Source: Nageia nagi (lineage: Eukaryota; Pinophyta). Taken from it: 64,000 nt of DNA. Position 1 is the stretch's first letter; each line of letters starts with the position of its first letter. The notes beneath the pieces are model-generated. The model had not been told where the DNA came from, did not search any database, and saw only the letters and a list, made by a program, of their open reading frames with translations. Shown here piece by piece: positions 36,850 through 47,436 of this stretch. A program made the translations under genes and the position numbers. The DNA lies in contig JBITNC010000002.1 in the NCBI GenBank assembly GCA_050084985.1, forward strand, positions 30,256,001-30,320,000. The letters run 5' to 3'.

Positions 36850-37990
36850 GTCTCCTTGAAACTAATTCTTACATCTATGTATAATAAAATCTATTATGAG
36901 ACATAATGCTAATTTTAGTCCCTCATTATGAAGCATGCTTAATAATGAGTACTTTACCAAGTTGATCAGTGTTGTATGAAAGACAATTAGATGTCACTTG
37001 TTATCATTTTATGCTGATTGCAGCAATGCTCTATCTACTCGATTGCATACAATAATATTTTGACATATGGATTTTAAGTATAAGAGCTTCTGTTATACCC
37101 TTTTAATTTCTTTAAAGGCTAGTTTTGCTTTGCTTGAATAATAGAATACAACATCTTTCTTAGCATTGAAGTGATTGGAGATAAAATTTTGAAAAATCAT
37201 TAATGAATTTTCTAATAAAATTGATCTGATCAAGGAATGATTGTAAGGTTTTTTATTTGGAAGGGAGTGGTAATGCTTTAATATCTTTCACTCTATATAA
37301 ATCCATTACTAATCCTTCCTTTGAGATAATGTGGTCAAGTAATTTTCCTTAGTTAACCATAAAAATTGATTTTTTGGATTAATTGAAATGCCAAATTTTA
37401 TGCATTTTTTAAAATTTCTCTAAGATGCTCTAGATGATCCTCCCTATTTTTAGAATATTGTAATATCATTATATAGACTAGTATAATTTTATTTATTAGT
37501 TCACCAAATGCATGATCCATGGCTCTTTGAAAAGTAGCTCCTGCATTAGAAGACCAAAGGCATTCTTTGAAAAGAAAATATCCTCCATTTGGTTGTAAAT
37601 GCAATTTTGTATTGATCTTCATCTTTCATCCAAATTTGGTTAAATTTTGAGTAACCATCAATCATTATAATAGCAAGCTCAGTACTTATGCAGATTGTTC
37701 TATGGGAGAGGATGTTATCTTGAAGATATTGATCAATTATGAATCAACAGAGTCTAATTTCTCTACTTTTCTTTCTAACAGGAACTAGATTTTTAACCCA
37801 AGAAGAATGCTTGATAGGATAAATAATTTTTGAATCAAGTAGTTTGATCAATTCCTATTTCATAGCTTCCTCTATTTTTGGGTTGACTAGTCTTTATTTT
37901 TTTCTGAATGGTTTGACATCTGGTTTAAGCTCAATTGTGTGTTGAATGAAATTTTATCATATGTCTTAATATCATCATAATTTTAGGTAA
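36850..37990 (-). pseudogene. Element G reverse transcriptase and following RNase H
   Basis: On minus, HTIELKPDVKPFRKKQRLVN and SSWVKNLVPVRKKSREIRL mark the RT fingers. The 37398-37622 frame carries NAGATFQRAMDHAFG then KIILVYIMILQYSKNREDHL. The catalytic box, normally YMDD, reads YIMI here and is destroyed. The thumb and connection follow (FGISINPKN; LLGH-like region), then a weak RNase H with FKEIKR and VDRALLQSA-like pieces. RT copies element RNA to cDNA in the particle. Frameshifts and stops are frequent. Confidence 0.8.
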
Positions 37991-38419
37991 TTACTTTAAA
38001 AAACTCATGATAAATTTGATACATAATAGCTTTCTCTTCAGCAAAACACTCTAAACCAACCTTTATATATTTTGGGTTCTATTTTTAGCTCAACATAATT
38101 CCTCTTTTGGATGGCCAAAGATTTAGCCTTTGGACATCTTTTGAATCAAATAATCTTTCAAAATAGATTAATCCTTTTGGTATAACATTATTTCTAATTT
38201 GAATAACATTTGATTCTTGAAAACAATCAAGTAATTTCTAAATGCCAAAAGTGTGAGCCATTTCGTCATCCAAGAGTAGTTCATAATATGCTCATTAGAT
38301 TCAATTACTTACCAAAAATTTGTAGCATTAGGTATTGAAGGCCTATATTTAACTTTGACTCTAAGAGGTCCTCATTTATAATGAGTAGGATTATATCATG
38401 CCCATTTCCTTACAAGTGC

Positions 38420-38936
38420 ATTAGCTATTTGGTTGTACCTTCTAGGAATAGATATAAAATTTATAGCTAAGAATGACTCTAATAAATCCCAAACTCTATT
38501 TTTATAGGTCTTAGATAATGATGTTTTACACTAATATGATTTCTAACTTGCTTGATGACTAGTTCTGAATCACCATAGACAATTAAGCATCTGAAGCCTA
38601 TATTGATTATTTTAGATAACCTTAAATAAAGGGCTTAATATTTAGCTACATTATTTGTACAAATCCATATAATTTGAAGGAGAATATTTTTATATGTCCC
38701 TCTAGAGATTTGAATACAACTCCATCTCCACATCCATACTTATATCTAGATCCATCAAAGTACATTTTCCATATCTCGTGTTCTTTTTTAGTTGTGATTG
38801 AGATTGGTTGATTATTTTCATATAAATAATAATTAACCATGCTAGCATCTATGACCTGATAATTTAAATCATTTTCTAAAATAACTTCATTTGTTAGTAG
38901 TGATTCTCTAAGTGTGTCCCTTTCAAATATTTCCAT
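38420..38936 (-). pseudogene. Element G second RNase H, upstream of RT
   Basis: The frame contains EIWKMYFDGSRYKYGCGDGV, the first catalytic strand (FDGS) and glycine-rich turn of RNase H. A shifted frame gives TNNVAKY (usually NNxAEYEAL, so the catalytic Glu is Lys), then FRCLIVYGDSELVIKQVRNH with the catalytic Asp, and IPRRYNQIANALVRKWA, the C-terminal N-x-x-A-x-A-L motif. This form resembles the additional RNase H of Tat elements, usually described between the RT-linked RNase H and integrase. Here it lies between protease and RT. It would remove RNA from RNA:DNA hybrids. Confidence 0.8.
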
Positions 38937-39189
38937 AGGCTAGGGACTATCTAAACAATTTTATTCTATGATATTCTTAAGATGAACACTTTTGGTGCTC
39001 TTATTCAAAACTTTTCCTTGTTTGTCTTGGAAGGGAAGTAGCAATATGAGTATAATCTAAAGCTAAGCACCCTCCTAATTTAGCATGAAATCTCTAGAAA
39101 GACATATTCCAAACAAAGGTGGAAGATCAACCATAATGATATCTTGGATAACAAAATGTCAGCGAATGCATTCAAAGTTATTGGAACTT

Positions 39190-39480
39190 CTTTAACACTA
39201 CCAACAACATCTACAAAGGAAGAATCTAATTGTATAAAACTATCAATACATCTTGTAATATATAATTTATTTCATTTGCAATAGCTTTAGGGATCATAGT
39301 TATTGCAACTCTAGTATTTATCATACAATTATCTACTACCTAACCTTCTAATCTTAGGGATAGATAGAATGGTGAAGGTCTTCTTATACCTATTGGAATA
39401 GGAGGGACATCATAGATATTGTAAAGATAGGATTTCCTTCATTTACCTCTTTTTACTATTCCTTAATTTCAAAGCTTCTT
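39190..39480 (-). pseudogene. Element G aspartic protease
   Basis: Minus-strand translation gives VPPIPIGIRRPSPFYLSLRL, then VVDNCMINTRVAITMIPKAI. The plant gypsy motif is usually DxMIDTGA(S/A)xxxIP. Here Asp is Asn and Gly is Arg, so the copy is inactive. Its position between gag and the first RNase H is as expected. Confidence 0.7.
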
Positions 39481-40499
39481 GCAAAAGATCTAATTGACTT
39501 GGTATCTTTAATGCATCAAACATAGTCATTTTAGAAGAAGTTTTCTTTAGTTCTTCCACAATATTGTATGAAGCATATGGAACAAACTTAGTTGATTTCA
39601 TTTGTTGGTGTATTTTGAATTATTAAGTGGCCTTTTTTATGATAATTAGTAATAAGGATACTAATGTACTAGTCTCCTATCCAAGACTTCTTTTATCATA
39701 CGAGGCTATTTCAACAAGACATTATACTATATTTAAGAAATATATCTGTAGTGCTGGGAAACATTACCAAGATTTACTAGTAATTGATATTATTGATTTT
39801 AAGGTTGGTTAAGGGAGCTTTAGCTTTCTTAGGTTTAGGTTGTACTGGAATAGATGCTTGATCTTGTTGAGTAACTTGGGGTTGATGTGGAATTGTTGAA
39901 GAAGTAGCTCTAGTTTGAACATAATTAACTTATTCTTTAGCATATCCCAAAAGTCAAAAATTTACCATTGTGAGATTAGCAACAAGATATGATTCAAGTT
40001 GCATGATTTGGTTAGAATATAATCCCAAACATTGATGTTGATAAACTACACATGAATCTAAAAAATGAGGAGTTGAACATGGCAAAAACCATTCCACAAT
40101 GTATGGACCAACACTTTCTATAGAACTTATCATAACAACATTTTTAATTATTTTGTTGATGCTTGACTATTCTAGCTAGTTCATCTTAGACTGGAATCTG
40201 GATTGATACTACTTATCATATCTTTTGTAATTAAAATCTTGATTATGCCTTTTCTATAGAGTGAGCTTATTGGTAAGGTTCCTGATAGTTACCTCTAACT
40301 ACCTTATTCTTTTCTCTTCTTAAGATTTATCATCTTTACCAGCACTAATAGATGTAAGAGAAAGTAACATTGGTACCTAATTTTGGATAATAGGTTTGAG
40401 AGGAGGTGGCAAGGCTAAAACTCCAAGATGATCAATTTGCAAAACTTATTTAGGAGGTAAATTAGGAAATAAAGGCATAATAGTTCTAGGCTACATATT
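39481..40499 (-). pseudogene. Element G gag-protease linker
   Basis: A broken minus-strand frame runs through this interval without a clear domain. A basic stretch near 40320-40330 (EKRRKNKVVRGNYQ, allowing for stops) is compatible with the nucleocapsid part of gag. No intact CCHC knuckle was found. Confidence 0.35.
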
Positions 40500-41077
40500 T
40501 CTAGAGGATAACAAAGTATGCTTAGAATTTTTTGCTATCTAGTAAACATCTGGGAAGGTATCTCTTGACATAACAATTAGCATATTAAGGTCTAGGAGAA
40601 AGGCCTTCCTATAATACACCAGAGCTTGTGCATTTGTTGGTCTAATCCTTAATATGATAGATTTCCATGTTCTCTCAAATCTGATATTAAGATCATTAAT
40701 AGAATCATGAGGATATCTTTTGATACATGCTATTAGGTTAAGGAATGTACTATCATCACAATCTATAGCAAATATTTTAATTAAATCCTAACACAACTCT
40801 TTCCATAAATTTATCGATTAGGGGTGAGAGTTTTGAACCATTCAACTGCTCTACCTTTCAAAGAGTGTGATAATAACTCAATCATCATGATTTCATCAAT
40901 GATATCAAAGCTTGAATCCAACAAGGATACATCTTGATAATATTCATATGATGTATTACTATACCCATCATATTTTGGCAAAACTTTGAATGCTACTTGA
41001 GGTATAGCAAGAGAGTTAGTAGCAACAACTAAAGGATGATCATTATTCCAAGTAGGAAAGTCTTCTAGTTGATCCAT
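40500..41077 (-). pseudogene. Element G gag
   Basis: The first frame starts MDQLEDFPTWNNDHPLVVAT and includes FKVLPKYDGYSNTSYEYYQD and LLSHSLKGRAVEWFKTLTPN, the gag core (L-x-G-x-A-x-x-W-F). After a stop it continues with CIKRYPHDSINDLNIRFERT and MSRDTFPDVY. The ATG at 41075-41077 is about 385 bp inside the 5' LTR edge and is the first in the open frame. Capsid assembly is the expected role. Confidence 0.8.
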
Positions 41078-41424
41078 GCTTGGAGTATGAGTAGCAGGTG
41101 AAGGATTCTTTGAGGTTGAATTAAATATGGTTTAAAGTAGAATTTCCCTTAAATAAACTACTAGGGATACAACCTAGGAATTCTTTCACCTAGTCCTCCT
41201 ATGAGGAACTGAAAACTCTTAGAAGTTAAGCTATCTAAGGGAATTTTTGGCACTACATCTAGTAAATATGCATTTTAGAGGTACCATGGTTGAAAAGTTG
41301 ATTATTTGATAGTATATTAAGTAATAAGATGAAAAGAACCTTATAATCTTTGAAGGTTCTATTGATAGCCTACCAAACATAGCTATCTAGCTTATCTACA
41401 CCCGCTAAATATGTAATTTAGCTT

Positions 41425-41461
41425 GGGTCTCATCGAGCATGCCAAAAATGGAACTTCCTAC
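41425..41461 (-). promoter_or_regulatory. Element G primer-binding-like site
   Basis: On minus, after the LTR end and a 15-base spacer, the sequence reads TTTTTGGCATGCTCGATGAG ACCC. Plant gypsy elements often carry TTTTTGGCRCGCCCGGTGGG ACC in this place. The differences are G-to-A or C-to-T changes. Confidence 0.55.
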
Positions 41462-43063
41462 TATTTATCAATATAATGTAACCTCAAAGGGTTTGGTATA
41501 GTCAAGGTCTCTATTGCTTGTAAAGGTAGGTTCCTTGAGAGAACAGAAGGTGGTGGAGATGCCTTCATGTTGGTTTTCTACTCAATCTCCAAATTATAGG
41601 TTGTTTCCTATCTATTTTCAAGGTTTAAAGTAACAGGAAAGAGATAAAAAGGTAAAGAGTTACAAGGAAAAGATAAGCAAATTGAAGTAAAACTTAAAAC
41701 AAAAATGTACAACCTGGACATTATAGCATAGGTAGTAATCCATAGCTAGGATCAAGAATAGGAAACAATCTTACCCCTGGTACTCATAGTCACAATACAC
41801 AACCATAACTTTAAGAAAATGTCTCACACATAACATTCATAAAAGTAATAAATAACCACTTATTTCAAGAGGGTAAAGTATTATCTATTTGTATTATCAT
41901 ATGTGAAAGTATCTTACAAATCTGGGCAAATTTGCTAAAATGTGTGACCATTTTAACTTCTAATAGTTTACCATTTATACATTTTGCTCCCCAGTTGGGT
42001 CATTGGAAATCATTAATATAAATAATTATTCATCTTGAATGAATTAATGTAAGAAAAACTATTCATAATAAATACTACAACTATGTTAGATTACATAGTA
42101 AATAAGTACCAATAACATGACTATGTAGAAATTTGCAATTTTTGAATAGTCATGTCCATAGATCTGCAATCCTTCTAACATCTAGTTGATTGCTCATTCT
42201 TTGGCCCTATAGTTGATTGAATATGGAACTATAGCTAATTGAATAAGTAATTATTTGCAACCTAATAGGTATGATTTGGTACTATGTTATGTCGGTAGAT
42301 ATCTACTTCTTTGCAACTATTGAAGATCCATACTATAGATGTGAATGAATAGAAAAATGGGGTTTTGTGATCAATATATCAACTTGGTTGGAGAAGAAAC
42401 TACCACTATTATGTAGAAATGAGTTGAAGTCAACACATTAATAGGGCCTTGGGGGTCAAATACCCAATATCAAGTGGACCTGAGTGTTACTTCTTACCCT
42501 TTACTCTTACCTTAGTCTGGTGGGTTTTATTTCCTTTTTTTGGGCTTTGTTGATGATCTATCTCTTCTATGACCTACTAATTTTAGCCAAAAATTATGAT
42601 TTCCTTGCTTAAAATCAATGGGATTTGTTTTATATATTTGTGAATCATCACCTACCATTACTTATTCTGAGACTCGCTAATTTTAACCAAAAATTATGAC
42701 ATCATCATTCAACATCGATGGGCTTTGTTTGATATCTTGCATTTGTATTTATACAACTCTCAGACACTTTGTATTTACACAACTCCTAGAAACTTTGTAT
42801 TTACACAACTTTTGGACACTTTGATGGAAAATTTACAAGGAAAAATATCTAAGATAAAGACTTACACATACAATAGCTAGATTATATAAAAAATAGTTAG
42901 TTGTTAGTAATACCTAGAACTTTTCACATTAAGGGCTTGTAATAGGTTCAAATTTTATGTTAAAGGGAATAGAATTTGAAATAGAAAGAATTTGTGAAAA
43001 GAATGAAGAAATAAAAGAATAATAGTATTACCTAAACTCAAAGTGCAATTCTAAAGGAATACA
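41462..43063 (-). repeat. Element G 5' LTR
   Basis: 1602 bp. On plus it begins TATTTATCAATATAATG, where the other LTR has TGTTGATCGGTATAGTG; every difference is G to A. It ends GAATACA. The strong bias illustrates decay by cytosine deamination on the minus strand. Confidence 0.9.
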
Positions 43064-43859
43064 ATAGGAAGAGTTGTAATTGAGGCACTTTGTGAATAAA
43101 AAAGAAATTAGTTAGTAGATATACCCTCTTGCATGAGAGGAACCACTTTATATGTGTGTCAAATTTTTGATATTATTTATTGTGTTAATGTTATGAATAT
43201 TGATGGTTAATAGGGCTTTCAAGTGATCACGAGAGATTAGGATTTTATACTTTAAGGTTTAAATCTTTCAGTTCCCAAACTTGACGTTGGGTCATAAAGT
43301 ATTCATTCAACCACTAAATGGTAACTAGGCATTAGGATTCCCACAATCATGTCTCAAGATCTCTAAGTATGATAAATACACCTAATATAACCTTAGGAGG
43401 GAGATGTCCCACTTGGAGCTCATAGTGGGGTCCATTGACCCATTAAGTCTCCTATCCTAAGTTACAATTATGAAAGTGCAAATACATAAATAAAGTATAT
43501 TACTAATTGAATAAGGAGGATGTCATAAAGCCTCCAAGAATCATTCAATCCTGGAATCTAGTGTTCATGATGGTGGAGTGCAACTTCAATATTCCTCACC
43601 CAAGGTAGCCATTTGAAGTGCATTGCTAAAACTTTATATCCATGTATTAGTGCAATTGGCAAATACTTTGGTTTAGTTATAATTGTCACTTCTCATCAGA
43701 TACTCTAGAACTATCCTTCATATACATGAGAGTGTATGCATATAAGAGGGAAGGTGTACCTATAAGAACCTTAAGAAAATAATATGTGAGAATAGTACTC
43801 CTAAGATCTCAACATGGAATTATGCATGGCTAGTGTGAAGCAAGAAACCATATCATCCT

Positions 43860-44290
43860 CCAATGTAGGATATCTAACTTCTAACTAAACCCTTATCATG
43901 AAAATAAACCCCTCTAGTTCTAACATAACACCACCCAGCTCAAGAGTGCTCCATGATGGAAATGCAAGCTCCCTCATTCCCAATATTAGGTAGCCATTAT
44001 TACTACTCCTCAATGTAGCAAACGTAAGCTCCCTAACACTCAATGTAGGATGCCTAGTCCTTCAATAGTCTAACATGGTATGCCTAACTCTATAGGTGTC
44101 TAACGTGGGGTTTCCAACTCTCTTGAGACTCAACATGGGGTGGAAATTTTCCCAAATGCCCAACATAGGATGATATTCCCTTACAAGACCTAACATTGAA
44201 TGCATTTCTCCCTTAAGACTCAACATACCCACTCCTAACTCCCTAAGTAGTGATGAGAAGAATGAAAGCCCTCCAATGCTCCCCATTATC
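43860..44290 (-). repeat. Short repeat array with periodic reading frame
   Basis: Variants of CAACATGGGGTGGAAATTTT, CAACATAGGATGATATTCC and CAATGTAGGATGCCTAGTCC recur every 35-45 bp. On minus they give a 74-codon open frame (44062-44286) with repeated peptides HPMLGLVREY, HPMLGIWENF and HPMLSLKRVG. Similar DNA phrases occur in B's LTR (21560-21714 and 22214-22263). The frame is open because the unit lacks stops; I see no evidence that it is a functional protein. Confidence 0.6.
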
Positions 44291-44429
44291 TATCATCTCT
44301 TCTTTATTCCAAATATTTCCTCATCTTTCACTTCCTTCTCTTCTGACACCACTCAATCACCTCCAACCTCTTATTATCACTTATGGAAAGTCATATTTGA
44401 TCCCCTATAAGGTATGAGTCTTACCATCT

Positions 44430-44790
44430 ATTTTGAAACTCATTATGAGATTCTAATAGTTGGTGTGGATATCACCCAAGTCAAATAGCCACTACACTCC
44501 AAGAATGATATGAGGGTTTCCTTTTAAAGGATATATAAAGAATTATTCTCTTATGGTACAACTTTGAAACTTCACCCCAAACCTCTCAACAATGTGGTCC
44601 ATCAACGTGAGCTTCTCATTGACATTTGAAACCTTGAATCCCTCAAACCCCTTGGTCTTCAGGTTCTTCTACTCAACAAATCCTACATTAATGAAATTGT
44701 GAGATGCTCCTATATCAATCAATACCATCATATCTTGTCCACCTACTTGTCCTATAATATTCAGTTCACCTCATGTAATGAAGCAATCAT
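44430..44790 (-). pseudogene. Gypsy B aspartic protease
   Basis: On minus, GGQDMMVLIDIGASHNFINV gives the active-site motif with DIGAS in place of DTGAS. The downstream part reads GVKFQSCTI and HIILGV then WLFDLGDIHTNYQNL and MSFKIDGKTHTL. That W-L...G-D-I-x-x-N-Y...M-x-F segment is typical of the region between protease and RT in plant gypsy elements, particularly chromoviruses. The frame then stops and no RT follows. Confidence 0.8.
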
Positions 44791-44879
44791 GCTACCTAGC
44801 ATGACCTCAACTCAAGGTGAATCCTAATCTAGATTATCTACCCAATCTCTAGGTTTGAATCATCTAACACGTCCTCCTA

Positions 44880-45640
44880 AAACACCTCTATATAGTGCAC
44901 CTACCCCTTTCCGTGATAATGGTTCCCTAGCTCTAAATTCTTCTTACAATAGAGGCACTTGCCCTCTTCTCATAGCTTCCTCTATGTGGCTACATCTAGT
45001 TGGTTCGTTCTAGGTGGTGGGAAGGGTTTTAATTTGCTAATCCCTTCCTTTTTTACAAATATCTTCTTAGTGACTTTCCCTTTATGCATATTTTCTCCCT
45101 TGAGGAATTTCACTATGAGATCAAAGTATGCTTCTTGGATTATGTCATCAAGGATTCCATGGGAGGATACCTTGATCATTCCCTGCAATGTCTCTATCAA
45201 CCCCTCATTGAAGAGAAATATCAACCTCTCTTCAGGAATATGGTGAATCATGATAGCAATCCTCTGAAACTCTATTACATATTCATACACCTTTCCTTAT
45301 TGCTTCAATATGGTCAGATCCCATAAGTAATCATTCTTCTTTTTTTCAATCAAATCTCTTGACGAACCATCTAGCAAACTCATCAAAAGAAGTGATGAGA
45401 GAATACCCTTAGCTGATCATCCCATGCTATCACCACTCCATGGCATCTACCTCAAAATTTAATGATGCAAAATTAATTGCATCCTCCACCACCATGTTAG
45501 GGATTATGGTGAAATAGGTTTGCAACTGATGCAACCATGCCCTAGTCATCATCTTCTTACCATCAAACATTTGAACATGCATCTTATTAATATTATTTTA
45601 TAGGTATTTCTTTTCATCCCATGAGCTACTAGGGTTGTGT
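44880..45640 (-). pseudogene. Gypsy B gag with zinc knuckle remnant
   Basis: Reading on minus: HVQMFDGKKMMTRAWLHQLQ, FTIIPNMVVEDAINFASLNF, MEWW, FARWFVKRFD, WDLTILKQ, then VYEYVIEFQRIAIMIHHIPE and IFLFNEGLIETLQGMIKVSS. This is a nearly complete retrotransposon gag core. Near 44950-44900, KCLYCKKNLELGNHY is a knuckle remnant (C-x-x-C kept, last cysteine lost). The longest single frame is 44982-45290. Three or four stops interrupt it. The composition resembles chromovirus gag. Confidence 0.8.
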
Positions 45641-46569
45641 AGGCCATGTAGATTACTTTCCTTCAACCCTACGATCTCTAAGTAGCTATTGAAGTTCACA
45701 TATCTCCTTAACCTTGGATTTAGCATGGAATATTCCTTGAAGATCTGATTTAGCTCCAAAAGGCCAAGGACTCTACCCTTCATCACCTCCCCATACTTCT
45801 ATGCAAACATGTACTTGGATTGTTTTAGAATAACTAGATGATCCTCTATCCTACCAACATCCTCCTCTAAGTACCTCCCTAGGAGAGGGTTTTTATCTTG
45901 GAATGCTTGATGTGAGAGGGACCTTAAGAATGTGACCTTTGGATGTCCCATCATCCCATGATGGGTTAACTTATGATCCCTAAAAATTTTATATCTCCAT
46001 ATGCTTATATCTCAATCTCTTCAATCCTCCCCATATGGGTCCTCTCTATCATCTTTGGTATAATGTGGGTCTCTTTATCATCCTTGGTATAATGTGGGAT
46101 CTCCCTCTTATACTTGGTATGTCGTAGGATCTACCAATCATCCTTGATGTGATGTGGTGCTTCTTGGTTATCCTTGGCATTATGTGGGGGTATGCTTCCC
46201 CTCCAACTCCTCATAAGTAACCAAATTCTTATTCAACTATCGCTACATGAAAGTAATCACTTTGATCATGTTGTGGATAGCCAAATTGAGCTTATCAAAC
46301 TTTCATTCATGGGTGGATTCCTAAACTGGAGTCAAACTCCTCCTCCTAGCAATCCATGGTCTCTCTTTCTGTACCTCTCCCTCATTTTTGAATGCTCCCT
46401 CATTCGATATTTCATTGATCTAGGGCCTTTATTCCTCCTCCTAGCTAGCTCTAGAAGGTGCCTCCTTTATGTGTGATCTTTTGCTTCTCCTAGTAGATGC
46501 CATCTCTCTGTGAGTGTTGGATCTAGTATAATAATGGTATATTATTAGTCTCATGCAAAGTTTTTCCAA

Positions 46570-46589
46570 ATCTAAGCTTGATACCACTT
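46570..46589 (-). promoter_or_regulatory. Gypsy B primer-binding site
   Basis: On minus, AAGTGGTATCAAGCTTAG follows the LTR edge. TGGTATCA matches the site complementary to initiator Met tRNA that many plant LTR elements use. Confidence 0.65.
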
Positions 46590-47436
46590 TGGATGATCCA
46601 AAATGCAACTCAATCTCAAACTAACATATTTGGATGATCAAACCCTAATTTTAGGTCTAGGGCATCAACAAAAAGAATTTCAAACCTCAAATTACCAACA
46701 TTAGTGTAGACCTCAAATTGTGTAAAATACAAATAAACATAATTAAATAAATGATCTACAATATACAATTGAATATATAACATACACTATATTAGATTGC
46801 AACAAATATACATGAAATATGAGAACCTAATATGGAGTCTATGTACAATCCTCAAGCAGTAAGTAGCAATAAATCTTCAAAGGATTGGGATCATATTCAA
46901 GATGAGCTCACAATAGATCTTTGTAAGTATGAAGCAATGAGTCAACCATTGAAATTTGAGATTCTCAATCTAGCAGGTGCATATTGCTATCAACATAAGA
47001 GTAGAATGTTGTTGACTACATGGAACAGGATGAATTACATTAAGCACAAAATATGGAAAGTTTAGAACTCAAAGTATAACAAATATCTGTGATAGGTGGC
47101 AGCTAGAGACACCATTATAGTCAAAAACCACCTTTCATAGTTCTATCATATCAAAGAGTTTCAATCTATGGAAATCAAACTATTCCACCCATATTTATAG
47201 CCTACAAAGGATATAGAGAGGAATGAGGTTGAATTTCAACAATAATAATAATCTTTATTACATTTAAGATAAATTAAAATATAAACTATGATAAATGATA
47301 TTGCATTGATCCTAGCATATGGTATTGCATTATAATATCAACTTTATCTTGATATATGTATTATTGCTATCAACCATTTTAAGAAGTCTAAATATTCTTT
47401 ATTAAATAAATAATAAATTAGTTTTAGGTTTCTACA
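46590..47436 (-). repeat. Gypsy B 5' LTR (or hybrid LTR)
   Basis: On plus it runs from TGGATGATCC to GGTTTCTACA; on minus it starts TGTAGAAACC and ends beside the primer site. A TATA box on minus (CTATAAATATGG, near 47197-47208) supports an LTR. The purine-rich AGAGGGGAAAAA just outside it (47437-47450) looks like a polypurine tract. Only the first ~120 bp match the other B LTR, so it may come from recombination between related elements. Confidence 0.5.

Larger units (their letters stand above)
29576..43063 (-). mobile_element. Gypsy element G with unusual domain order
   Basis: A ~13.5 kb element with LTRs 29576-31176 (1601 bp) and 41462-43063 (1602 bp) has inserted into element A's 3' LTR. 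The flanks GTAGA and ATAGG are each one G-to-A change from the ancestral GTAGG, which is deduced from A's intact 5' LTR. Minus-strand order is gag, protease, RNase H, RT, RNase H-like, integrase, then a long extra coding region. All frames are broken. Two RNase H domains point to the Tat group of Ty3/gypsy, but the first lies ahead of RT. Confidence 0.85.
22270..43270 (+). mobile_element. Element A: non-autonomous copia-type LTR element
   Basis: LTRs of 450 bp (22270-22719) and 449 bp (29329-29575 plus 43069-43270) match each other. A perfect duplication GTTCC lies at 22265-22269 and 43271-43275. The primer site is copia-like and the 3' region resembles element C, so A belongs to the C lineage. 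After removing nested element G, the interior is ~6.6 kb and shows no gag, integrase, RT or RNase H motif in any frame. Instead it has CpG-retaining stretches, a broken Pro/Asn-rich frame, a GC-rich island and a 45-bp array. This fits a large non-autonomous derivative with foreign cargo. Confidence 0.8.
29329..43270 (+). repeat. Element A 3' LTR, split by gypsy G
   Basis: The LTR parts are 29329-29575 and 43069-43270. The left part begins TGTTGAAATG and the right part ends AAATCTTTCA. Joined, they match 22270-22719 in order, apart from the duplicated target bases of element G. Confidence 0.85.
43276..46589 (-). mobile_element. Gypsy B interior: gag and protease only
   Basis: Minus-strand order from the primer site at 46570-46589 is gag (44880-45640), protease (44430-44790), then a short repeat array and the 3' LTR edge. 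RT, RNase H and integrase are missing. The element was probably mobilised in trans or was internally deleted. On the left it continues into the LTR at 20781-22263, across the inserted element A. Confidence 0.65.

Noticed and set aside
46832-47065. 77-codon plus-strand frame starting MESMYNPQAVSSNK
   Set aside because: It lies on the non-coding strand inside an LTR-like segment and shows no domain, so it is most likely a chance frame.
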